From an uncultured Lachnospiraceae bacterium (GTDB lineage Bacteria > Bacillota > Clostridia > Lachnospirales > Lachnospiraceae): a stretch of DNA of 18,971 nucleotides. Below the pieces are notes generated by a model. It searched no databases. It saw only the letters and a list, made by a program, of their open reading frames with translations, and was not told the DNA's origin. The position numbers and the translations under genes were made by a program. This document shows, one piece after another, positions 1-5,876 of the stretch (its first letter is position 1; every line of letters begins with the position of its first letter). The stretch spans positions 1-18,971 of the forward strand of contig CARQVR010000068.1 of the NCBI GenBank assembly GCA_949051815.1, written 5' to 3'.

Positions 1-132
1 TCTACTTTCTTTTACAATTAATTTGCGGCCGGTGGTAAAAGACAGCACCGTATCAGGGGTTTCCTCCACCAGCTCCAGCAAATCCGGATTAATCAGCACT
101 TTCACGCCGTTAATCTTCGTGACTTCTACCAT
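1..132 (-). CDS. flbD: FlbD/SwrD family flagellar protein (C-terminus cut by window edge)
   Basis: The 44 visible codons begin MVEVTKINGVKVLINPDLLE and include a TPDTV segment followed by a GRKLIVKES stretch. This is the layout of the short (about 60-80 residue) FlbD family, called SwrD in Bacillus, where it raises flagellar motor torque. The ATG at 132-130 is preceded by AAGGGGGG seven bases upstream, a strong ribosome binding site. In Bacillus and clostridial fla/che operons this gene directly follows flgE, normally ahead of mot or fliL/fliM genes. Here an insert separates it from the intact flgE, and only a flgE remnant (296-529) sits upstream. It has its own promoter-like sequence (176-204), so it may still be expressed. 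The last residues lie outside the window. Confidence 0.9.
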   Translation of the reverse strand, partial: MVEVTKINGVKVLINPDLLELVEETPDTVLSFTTGRKLIVKESR

Positions 133-175
133 AGACAATCCCCCCTTATTACTTCTTATATTATGCAACTCATTT

Positions 176-204
176 ATTTTACCACACATCTACAAAAACT
201 GCAA
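176..204 (-). promoter_or_regulatory. Sigma-A-like promoter in front of flbD
   Basis: On the minus strand a TTGCAG (-35, 199-204) is separated by 17 bases from TAAAAT (-10, 176-181). The -10 is preceded by TGG, giving an extended -10. The predicted start falls about 35-40 bases before the flbD ATG. The position, downstream of the GC-rich hairpin at 244-270, suggests that the lower part of the flagellar operon has a second transcription start. This is sequence resemblance only. Confidence 0.5.
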
Positions 205-238
205 AAAGAAATTTTACCATTCCTCGCACCATTCGCAC

Positions 239-272
239 AAAAAAGAAGATCTTCCCGCGGTTTCCCGCGGAA
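239..272 (-). terminator. GC-rich hairpin with GAAA tetraloop and T-run, possible terminator of the original flgE transcript
   Basis: Two CCGCGG hexamers (255-260 and 265-270) pair around a four-base loop that reads GAAA on the minus strand. They are followed by a GAAGATCTTC palindrome and then six T residues on that strand. The stem is short, and the T-run begins about ten bases after it, so this is not a textbook intrinsic terminator. It lies just after the old flgE stop codon and before the flbD promoter-like sequence, which fits attenuation between hook and motor genes. Confidence 0.4.
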
Positions 273-295
273 AAATCCCCTCCTATTTTAATGAA

Positions 296-529
296 TTAAC
301 GTTTCAGATTTACCAGCTCCTCCAGCATGGAGTCGGATGTGGTGATAATACGGCTGTTTGCCTGGAAACCACGCTGTGTCGTGATCATTTCAGTGAACTC
401 GCCTGCCAGATCCACGTTACTCATCTCCAGCACGCCGGATTCCATGGAACCCTCGCCGTCTGACGTAATGTCTATACCGGTGCCGTCGAACTCGCCGGAG
501 TTTAAGGTCGCCGAGTACAGGTTGTTACC
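296..529 (-). pseudogene. flgE 3' remnant (last 77 codons, with the native-looking end)
   Basis: On the minus strand this encodes the same 77 C-terminal residues as the intact flgE, from GNNLYSATLNSG to ELVNLKR and a stop. Bases 306-529 are identical to 2528-2751. Only the final codons differ: CTG AAA CGT TAA here against CTT AAG AGA TAA in the intact gene, with the same amino acids. Upstream the frame continues for just four codons (F-R-K-V) before an in-frame TAA in AT-rich DNA. There is no start codon or ribosome binding site at the fragment's beginning, so it should not be translated as a unit. It adjoins the flbD leader, so it is probably the original end of flgE, displaced by the insertion. 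Confidence 0.85.
306..529 (-). repeat. 224-bp direct repeat, copy A
   Basis: Identical, base for base as read by eye, to 2528-2751 and in the same orientation, with an offset of 2222 bp. Identity ends sharply: at the high-coordinate edge it gives way to AT-rich insert, and at the low edge to synonymous codons. Confidence 0.95.
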
Positions 530-596
530 GACCTTTCTAAATTATATATTGAGTTCATTAAAATAGGCCTGTAATTATCTTGAAAATATAAATCTA

Positions 597-606
597 GCAA
601 CTCATA
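597..606. repeat. GCAACTCATA repeat, inverse of 1118-1127
   Basis: The 10-mer at 597-606 is the exact reverse complement of 1118-1127, so the cargo gene is enclosed by a 10-bp inverted repeat. Shorter copies (GCAACTCA) occur at 164-171, in the flbD leader, and at 1161-1168. Confidence 0.6.
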
Positions 607-651
607 AAATCATATTAAATGTTATTATACTATATACATATACACTCTAAA

Positions 652-1098
652 TTAATCAAATATATTTTCATATACTTCTACGAATATCGTACTATTACGC
701 TTATCGGTAGTAGTTACTCGCACCCGATATGCATTATTGGGTGTTACAAAAATAGACCTGCCAATAGATCCCATATCGTCTACTGTATAACTTTTAATTA
801 CCTTCCACGAACCGTTTGAATTCTGCTCTTCAAAGTAACATGTGTAGTAGTTTCCGTAATTTCCCGCTGCACCAAACAATATTTCCACTCGATCAGATAT
901 TGGTCTGAATGTTTTGCTTGTATAAGGTTCAAAGGATTTAATATCAACACCATAGTCATATATATGGCTATATAGTGTATCAGATTTTTGAACTACGGTA
1001 TCGGTACAAACATTATTTGTTTCTGTAGCGTATACAGTAATCGGTGAAACCATTAATATAAAAGCCATAATAATAGTAAAAATAAAATTTCTTTTCAT
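652..1098 (-). CDS. Small secreted protein of unknown function (insert cargo)
   Basis: 148 codons starting MKRNFIFTIIMAFILM. A basic N-terminus, hydrophobic core and VYA-TE cleavage site around residue 24 give a convincing Sec signal peptide, and the mature protein is about 124 residues. There is no later membrane segment or sortase motif. The mature part is rich in aromatic residues and beta-strand-like stretches (YYTCYFEEQ, SWKVIKSY, YRVRVTTTD, IFVEVYE), suggesting a small all-beta domain. There are two cysteines in the mature protein. I do not recognise the family. AAAGGGG lies seven bases before the ATG. A sigma-A-like promoter precedes it, and GAGTTGC-type repeats flank both promoter and gene. 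The AT-rich composition suggests foreign origin. Its presence inside a flagellar operon is probably positional rather than functional. Confidence 0.75.
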   Translation of the reverse strand: MKRNFIFTIIMAFILMVSPITVYATETNNVCTDTVVQKSDTLYSHIYDYGVDIKSFEPYTSKTFRPISDRVEILFGAAGNYGNYYTCYFEEQNSNGSWKVIKSYTVDDMGSIGRSIFVTPNNAYRVRVTTTDKRNSTIFVEVYENIFD

Positions 1099-1117
1099 AA
1101 ATTTTCCCCTTTCTTAA

Positions 1118-1168
1118 TATGAGTTGCTTTAAATAATTATACTATTATTCATACAAATTTGCAACTCA
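1118..1168 (-). promoter_or_regulatory. Promoter of the secreted-protein gene, flanked by inverted GCAACTCA repeats
   Basis: On the minus strand TTGCAA (1159-1164), a 17-base spacer and a perfect TATAAT (1136-1141) form a strong sigma-A-type promoter. TGAGTTGC overlaps the -35 side (1161-1168), and its inverted partner GCAACTCATA lies at 1127-1118, near the expected transcription start. Symmetric arms on both sides of the core elements resemble an operator pair for a dimeric regulator. This is inference from sequence. Confidence 0.55.
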
Positions 1169-1205
1169 ACATCTGTTAATTTCTTTTCTATTTAGTGTCT
1201 GCTGA

Positions 1206-2367
1206 TTAAGCAAATATTTGTATATCCCAACATTTATATCTCTCCACATATTGGAACAGGTACAAAAGGGCATAAAGTATCCGCTTCTGAATCTGAAACA
1301 GATTCGTCACGAATACAGATAATGCGATGGATGTCAGCTGTGTTTCTTCCAGTTTTGTTACAATGCACCCCATGCCGTAGCAGCGTTTGCTTAAGCTGAA
1401 GGTACGTTCCGCTTCGATCCTGTCGCTATTATCCTGATACTCCTGCTTTTTATCCGCTTTTATTCCTGCACCCGGTCTGCCAAGCTTCGGGCCGGATATG
1501 CGAATGCCATGAATCTTGCAATAGTTCCGATTTTCCCTTGTCCGGTAGATCTGGTCTGCCAGTACACGTTCCGAGTAACAGCCGGTACGCACCTTGAAGC
1601 ATTCCACTGCTTCTGTCAGGCAGGCACTTTCATTGTAGGCTTCAAACGATATCCTTTCGATATGTCCGTAACCGTCACTGTCCAGGCTCAGGTCAAACTT
1701 CACTCCAAACCCGACTGGTGTCTTGGTCTTTCTCCTCACGATCGGGCGGACCCATGGCTGCGAAATGCTTACAGTACGATGCTCTACCGAATGTACCCTG
1801 TTGTCATACATATACTTTTGTTGTTCACACAGCGTCAGGATCGTCAGGTACCGGCTGTTCTCTTTCTCCGTCATGGCATATCCGTCTCTCATGAATCCAT
1901 CCAGATACCGGATATCTCTTGCAACGTAACCAAGATGCCTGCGGAGTGCCATCCGCATTTTCCCGGCACTGTGTTTTCTGCTTTTGGCAAAGGCAAGATA
2001 ATCTTTTCTGGCGCGTCTCCTGTAACGCCTTGGCAGTGGCATGCCATAAGACTTACAAAAACGGTATATGATGGCCTCAAGCTTCTCCCTTGCTTCATTC
2101 AGCAGGCGCGCCTGGGCCACCGGCTGATGGAGGGACTGCGTCGTTTTTGTCATTATCTTTGTGTGCAAGAAGATACTCATTAGCTTCCATCAGCCTTTCT
2201 GCTGAACTACGTTTTCGGAACAGGACAAGGGTGCTCGCATCAAAGGGAGCTTCTTCCTGATATCCGGGAAGTCCGATAAAGTACTGCAGGTACGGGTTCT
2301 CCGTGATCTGTTCCACAAGTTCCCAGTCGGCATACTGGAACTTTGTCTGGACGATAGAGAATATGCA
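1206..2367 (-). pseudogene. Decayed IS5/IS1182-type DDE transposase
   Basis: The reading starts mid-protein (IVQTKFQYADWELVEQITE, about 2358-2300) just after an in-frame TAA at 2370-2368, so the true N-terminus and the upstream IS end are gone. The N-terminal frame runs to a TGA at 2097-2095. The C-terminal frame picks up at LLNEAREKLE near 2105 and continues to the stop at 1206. Intact relatives that I recall carry a stretch with a DATCAPANIRYPQD-type motif (first catalytic Asp) before LLNEAREK; here it is missing and the frame shifts at the junction. The second Asp region (VLADQIYRTRENR) and the Glu region (DRIEAERTFSLSKRCYGMG) remain. It cannot encode an active enzyme. I could not identify the terminal inverted repeats. 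Confidence 0.85.
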
Positions 2368-2438
2368 TTATATTAAAACTAACAACACCATTTGGACAAC
2401 TATACAATCTTATAATGTACTAAAGCACTGCATTATAT
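2364..2438. repeat. 10-bp direct repeat TGCATTATAT at 2364-2373 and 2429-2438
   Basis: The first copy lies at the point where the transposase reading frame is truncated. The second also forms one arm of a 7-bp inverted repeat (TATAATG 2411-2417 / CATTATA 2431-2437). These may be scars of the event that truncated the IS. The sequence is AT-rich, so chance is possible. Confidence 0.35.
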
Positions 2439-2455
2439 GGTTACACTAACGTAAC

Positions 2456-2500
2456 AAGGCATATCGCCTAACTAAATAATTCAGCTAGGCGATATGCCTT
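2456..2500. terminator. Perfect 15-bp hairpin just after flgE, probable bidirectional terminator
   Basis: AAGGCATATCGCCTA (2456-2470) pairs perfectly with TAGGCGATATGCCTT (2486-2500) around a 15-base loop, beginning 18 bases after the flgE stop. The downstream T-tract is weak on both strands (TTGTTAC on the minus strand, ATAAATATTTT on the plus strand). If it works, it ends the long flagellar transcript at flgE and shields the insert from read-through. Alternatively it is a structural feature of the insert end. Confidence 0.5.
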
Positions 2501-2517
2501 ATAAATATTTTCTAAAA

Positions 2518-4569
2518 TTATCTCTTAAGATTTACCAGCTCCTCCAGCATGGAGTCGGATGTGGTGATAATACGGCTGTTTGCCTGGAAACCACGCTGTG
2601 TCGTGATCATTTCAGTGAACTCGCCTGCCAGATCCACGTTACTCATCTCCAGCACGCCGGATTCCATGGAACCCTCGCCGTCTGACGTAATGTCTATACC
2701 GGTGCCGTCGAACTCGCCGGAGTTTAAGGTCGCCGAGTACAGGTTGTTACCTGCTTTCGCAAGACCTGCCGCGTTGGCGAACTTCGTCACCGCAATCTGT
2801 CCCAGAAGTTTGGAGAGACCGTTGTCGTAGGAAGCTCTGATCTTACCGTCCTGACCGATCTCCACACCGATCAGTGCACCCACCTTACGGCCGCTGCCGA
2901 GGTTGTTCTCGCCACCGTCGCCGTTGTCATAGGTGACTGTGGACGTCTTACCGTTGTTGACATTCCGGACCGTCGAAAAATCAATGGAAATGTCACTGAA
3001 ATGACCGAGATCTACGGTCGCGCCGGTCAGATCCGTCGCATTGCCCATAAAATTAAGCGTCACCGCATTCTGCTCGGCTGCTCCCACATAGTCGAATTTA
3101 CCGGTCTTCGTATCGAACACCAGTGAGTTGCCCACAAAGTGCTCGTTGCGCGTGATGCTGGCATGGCCGTCGGGGGTGATATAGTTGATGCTGTAGGACG
3201 TATTGTCGGTGGACGTCAGGCCGTAAGCACGCTGCAAAATCTCCGCTCTGTTGTCCGGGGTATCCTGTATGGTCACACCGAAGTTTCCCGTCGCAGAGAG
3301 AACCGACTCCTCTTTCGTTTTAAACTTCGCTTCAAAGGTCAGGGTCACCGCACCCTTGTCATCTATCGTAACCGGATTCGGGATCGTCATTCCCGTACCG
3401 CCAAGCTTTCCGAGAATGCTTGCCCAGCTTGGATCACCGGTTATCATGTCATCCGTCATCTTTATCGGCGTGCCATAGGAGCCGTCCGCCTGTTTCTCCG
3501 CATAATAATACGCCTTCTCCTTCTCGTCGTAAGTCAGCCCGTACTTCTCCTGCAGGATTTTCTTATCCAGCGTCACGCTGCCCGTCATGGTCACTTCTGT
3601 GTCCTTAGCCACTGTGCCCGCCCCGGGAGCCGTCACCTGCAGGTTCTCCGCCATGGACATCATGACATTGTCCGAGAAGCCGTCCAGAATCTCGCCGTAC
3701 TGATAATTCACCTTAAAGGTGGGCGGATTTGTCGTGCTGTCATATTCCACGCTGCCGTCGTCGGGCAGGCCGTAAACCTTCGTCTCAAAAATATTCTGTG
3801 CCTCACCGAAAGTCGCGATCTGGCTGATATCGTTGACATTGTAGTAATCTTTCAGGGACACACCGTTGCTGTCCGTGATATCGTCAAGCTGGACATAATA
3901 GTTGCCGTCCTGACTCAGCGCATGGATACTGAATTGTGCTGTGTAGAGGTAGCCCCTTGCATCGTAAAACGATAATGTCCGCACAAGACCTGCCTTGCTG
4001 TGCACATCGGTGCAGTTCTTATCCAGAATACCACTTACGTTTGCCAGCGTTGTCGCCTCCGCATCCACCGTCAGATTCCGCGTATTCATTATCTGCAACG
4101 CGGATACCGGTCCGGACTCGATCTCACCGGTTTCCTCATCCACCTGCCAGCCCATCACACGGTAACCGGTGCTCGCCATAACGAGGTTGCCGGAGCCGTC
4201 AATGGTAAAGGAACCGTCTCTGGTGAAGAAGTTCTGGGAGCCGCTGTTTACGATGAAAAAGGCTTCGCCCGAAATCATGACGTCCCAAGGGTTATTCGTA
4301 GACTGGGCGGAACCCTGTCTCGTGATGGCCGTGTTGATCGCTGCCGTCTTGGAGCCGAGACCGATCTGTCTTGCGTTGATACCGCCTCTGCCTGTGGCCG
4401 CGTTGGCGCCGGATGCCGCCTGCGTTGTCTGGTAGAGCAGGTCACTGAATATCATGTTCTGTGACTTGTATGCGACCGTGTTTACGTTTGCAATGTTGTT
4501 ACCGATAACATCCATTCTGGTCTGGTGGGTCTTAAGACCCGACACGCCAGAAAAAAGTGATCTCATCAT
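2518..4569 (-). CDS. flgE: Flagellar hook protein FlgE (large form, re-supplied 3' end)
   Basis: 683 residues, longer than the roughly 400-550 typical of many FlgE proteins. The N-terminal rod-type motif is SLFSGVSGLKTHQTRMDVIGNN followed by IANVNTVAYK (about 4-35), with the GEAFFIV and FTRDGSF core of the FlgE/F/G family at about 101-122. A long variable surface region fills about 170-560. The C-terminal half-coil NVDLAGEFTEMITTQRGFQANSRI lies at about 644-667, ending ELVNLKR. AAGGAGG sits ten bases before the first of two adjacent ATGs. FlgE polymerises into the universal joint outside the cell after export by the FliHIJ-driven apparatus, with length set by FliK and capping by FlgD. The last 77 codons are duplicated downstream at 296-529. 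The last three sense codons differ there but are synonymous, so the hook protein is intact despite the insertion. Confidence 0.97.
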   Translation of the reverse strand: MMRSLFSGVSGLKTHQTRMDVIGNNIANVNTVAYKSQNMIFSDLLYQTTQAASGANAATGRGGINARQIGLGSKTAAINTAITRQGSAQSTNNPWDVMISGEAFFIVNSGSQNFFTRDGSFTIDGSGNLVMASTGYRVMGWQVDEETGEIESGPVSALQIMNTRNLTVDAEATTLANVSGILDKNCTDVHSKAGLVRTLSFYDARGYLYTAQFSIHALSQDGNYYVQLDDITDSNGVSLKDYYNVNDISQIATFGEAQNIFETKVYGLPDDGSVEYDSTTNPPTFKVNYQYGEILDGFSDNVMMSMAENLQVTAPGAGTVAKDTEVTMTGSVTLDKKILQEKYGLTYDEKEKAYYYAEKQADGSYGTPIKMTDDMITGDPSWASILGKLGGTGMTIPNPVTIDDKGAVTLTFEAKFKTKEESVLSATGNFGVTIQDTPDNRAEILQRAYGLTSTDNTSYSINYITPDGHASITRNEHFVGNSLVFDTKTGKFDYVGAAEQNAVTLNFMGNATDLTGATVDLGHFSDISIDFSTVRNVNNGKTSTVTYDNGDGGENNLGSGRKVGALIGVEIGQDGKIRASYDNGLSKLLGQIAVTKFANAAGLAKAGNNLYSATLNSGEFDGTGIDITSDGEGSMESGVLEMSNVDLAGEFTEMITTQRGFQANSRIITTSDSMLEELVNLKR
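2528..2751 (-). repeat. 224-bp direct repeat, copy B (within intact flgE)
   Basis: Covers residue 607 to part of codon 681 of FlgE and is identical to 306-529. Homologous recombination between the copies would delete 2222 bp and leave one flgE with the CTG AAA CGT TAA ending directly upstream of the flbD leader. Confidence 0.95.
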
Positions 4570-4652
4570 AGTGAAATGACCTCCTTAAACTTGTATGGAA
4601 CCGTCTGTCCTCTCTGTCAGTCGAGGACGGTAAGCCTCCTGTAAGGTCCGGC

Positions 4653-5057
4653 TTATATAATGACCGCTCCGTCTATGTTTGTGAATACATTTTCATCGGC
4701 CTCCGCCTGATCCATCGCCGTGATGACCGTCTGATTCGGTACGCTCACGATAAATGCAAGGGAATCGACCATGACCAGTGATTCCTTGATACCCTTCTCT
4801 GAGGCTTTGGCTGCTCCTAAGTTCAGGCGCTCGACCTGTTCCTCGGTCAGTTCAATATTTCTGTCCGTCAGGCGGTTTGCCGCATGCTTGGAGAATCTGA
4901 CCTCTAAGGACTCCTCCATCCCGTCCGTCTTTTTTGACAGAATATCCTGAAAGCTTATGCCTCCCGGTGCAGGCGCTCCGTCCCTGGATCTGCCCGTCTT
5001 TAAATATTGATCCTGAAGCTGCTCTATCGAAGGGAAAGAACTGCCTTGAATCTTCAT
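4653..5057 (-). CDS. Flagellar operon protein of the TIGR02530 type
   Basis: 134 residues. The C-terminal two thirds carry the family signature: FSKHAANRLTDRNIELTEEQ (about 55-74), then KGIKESLVMVDSLAFIVSV and the ending VFTNIDGAVII. This small protein lies between flgD and flgE in many Firmicutes flagellar operons. It has no established biochemical role; a chaperone-like or hook-assembly role is only suggested by position. The ribosome binding site GGGAGGAG lies just before the ATG. The 83-bp gap to flgE holds two weak hairpins (about 4601-4630 and 4631-4654). Confidence 0.9.
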   Translation of the reverse strand: MKIQGSSFPSIEQLQDQYLKTGRSRDGAPAPGGISFQDILSKKTDGMEESLEVRFSKHAANRLTDRNIELTEEQVERLNLGAAKASEKGIKESLVMVDSLAFIVSVPNQTVITAMDQAEADENVFTNIDGAVII

Positions 5058-5093
5058 ACTCTCTCCTCCCTGAGATACGCGCGCCGCTGCTGC

Positions 5094-5831
5094 TTACTTG
5101 TCACTGTCGCCGCCGGTGTCTGCATCAGCGTCCCCATCTCCATCATCACCGTCGGCATCACCATCGCTGTCATTTTCCTTATCCGCCCCGGCGATCGCCA
5201 CCAGATCCTTCATCTTATCCACATACTTCTTCATGGTGTCTACTTCTTCTTCTGTCAGGAACTCCTTCTGATAGTCGGTCATCTTCTCGTACATCTCGTT
5301 CAGTTGTTCAACCTTCTCCCTGTCGGTAATAGACAGATTCGACATAGCCGGAAGTTTGTTGAAAATATTCAGCCATTCCGCCGCCAGCTTGTATGCTTCC
5401 AGATATTTAGGATCCGCTACGGTTGCCAGATCATCCATCGAATAAAGCTCTCCGCCAATGGAAAGATACGCTTTGTTGTTCTCGTAAGTAACAAAGTCCA
5501 CGGGACCCTGCACCTGCGTAAGCCTCCCCTGACTGTCCCTTATATTTAAGAGTACGGTCTGCCCTACCAGCGCCGACGCCCGGAAAAGATCCATGGATGC
5601 GCTCATGTTCTGCATCTGCTCCAGCTCCGAGAATGTCGCATACTGGGAAATATACTCGGTATTGGAAGTAGGCTCCAGGGGATCCTGATACTTCATCTGC
5701 GCCACCAGAAGCTGCAAAAACGCGTCCTTGTCAAGGGTATTTCCCTTTGACTTGTTGACTGCATCAGCCAGAGACGCCGCGGAATTGGATTCCACAAACT
5801 GTCCGTTTTCTACTTTCTGTACTGCTCCCAT
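5094..5831 (-). CDS. flgD: Hook cap protein FlgD with acidic C-terminal tail
   Basis: 245 residues from the ATG at 5831, which has GAAAGGAG eight bases upstream; an ATG 51 bases earlier lacks such a site. The N-terminal domain is standard: LDKDAFLQLLVAQMKYQDPL (33-52), then SNTEYISQYATFSELEQM and the LVGQTVLLN region (about 89-96). FlgD caps the growing hook and guides FlgE assembly. The rest is unusual. After a short beta region (about 100-133), the family's beta-sandwich domains are not obvious; instead there is a predicted helical segment (140-213). A low-complexity tail of Asp, Gly and Ala follows (217-245) with about a dozen Asp residues. The tail is encoded by near-repetitive codons, so it may vary in length between strains. 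Confidence 0.93.
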   Translation of the reverse strand: MGAVQKVENGQFVESNSAASLADAVNKSKGNTLDKDAFLQLLVAQMKYQDPLEPTSNTEYISQYATFSELEQMQNMSASMDLFRASALVGQTVLLNIRDSQGRLTQVQGPVDFVTYENNKAYLSIGGELYSMDDLATVADPKYLEAYKLAAEWLNIFNKLPAMSNLSITDREKVEQLNEMYEKMTDYQKEFLTEEEVDTMKKYVDKMKDLVAIAGADKENDSDGDADGDDGDGDADADTGGDSDK

Positions 5832-5876
5832 ATCTTTCACTCCTTTCATAAACTGCTCAATTCTCTCGCAGTTATG

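Larger units (their letters stand above)
282..567. repeat. Perfect 14-bp inverted repeat bracketing the flgE remnant
   Basis: CCTATTTTAATGAA at 282-295 and its exact reverse complement TTCATTAAAATAGG at 554-567 flank the duplicated flgE tail. The inner arm touches the old flgE stop codon, while the outer arm lies about 25 bp beyond the end of the duplication. The match is exactly 14 bp and does not extend on either side. It could be the footprint of a small element or a template-switch product. Confidence 0.7.
530..2527. mobile_element. AT-rich inserted segment between the two flgE tails (degenerate element with one cargo gene)
   Basis: About 2 kb interrupts the otherwise tight flgE-flbD junction. 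It is visibly AT-rich outside the transposase, unlike the GC-richer flagellar genes. It contains a decayed DDE transposase (1206-2367), a small secreted-protein gene (652-1098) with its own promoter, a perfect 15-bp hairpin (2456-2500) and short repeats. No integrase, recombinase or replication gene is visible, so the mobilising functions are either lost or supplied elsewhere. The boundaries given are where the two 224-bp copies stop being identical. Sequence 530-651, next to copy A, holds no gene and is strongly AT-rich. Confidence 0.7.

Noticed and set aside
23..463. 146-codon plus-strand frame over flbD and the flgE remnant
   Set aside because: It runs antisense through flbD and the flgE tail; the same peptide appears at 2494-2685 only because the DNA is duplicated.
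1509..2183. 224-codon plus-strand frame opposite the transposase
   Set aside because: The opposite strand carries recognisable transposase motifs, and this frame resembles nothing known and lacks a translation signal.
530..2527. Group I/II intron, retron or diversity-generating retroelement in flgE
   Set aside because: No reverse transcriptase, homing endonuclease or variable-repeat adenine pattern is present, and the gene is followed by the insert rather than split by it.
2524..2529. CTTAAG (an AflII-type site) at the re-supplied flgE end, hinting at engineering
   Set aside because: One hexamer is weak evidence, and no vector, marker or other construct sequence is visible. The insert holds a decayed IS and a natural-looking gene.
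296..2751. Classical integrase-mediated attL/attR pair
   Set aside because: The identical stretch is much longer than a normal core, no integrase gene is visible, and no second recombination site could be defined. It is kept only as one possible explanation.
3139..3975. 278-codon open frame on the plus strand opposite flgE
   Set aside because: It is antisense to the clearly coding flgE, has a low-complexity Arg/His/Val-rich translation and no ribosome site. It is a by-product of GC-biased codons.
5094..5182. RTX or dockerin-type calcium-binding repeat in the FlgD tail
   Set aside because: The Asp-rich tail lacks the GGxGxD nonapeptide register and the dockerin F-hand pattern; it is better described as low complexity.
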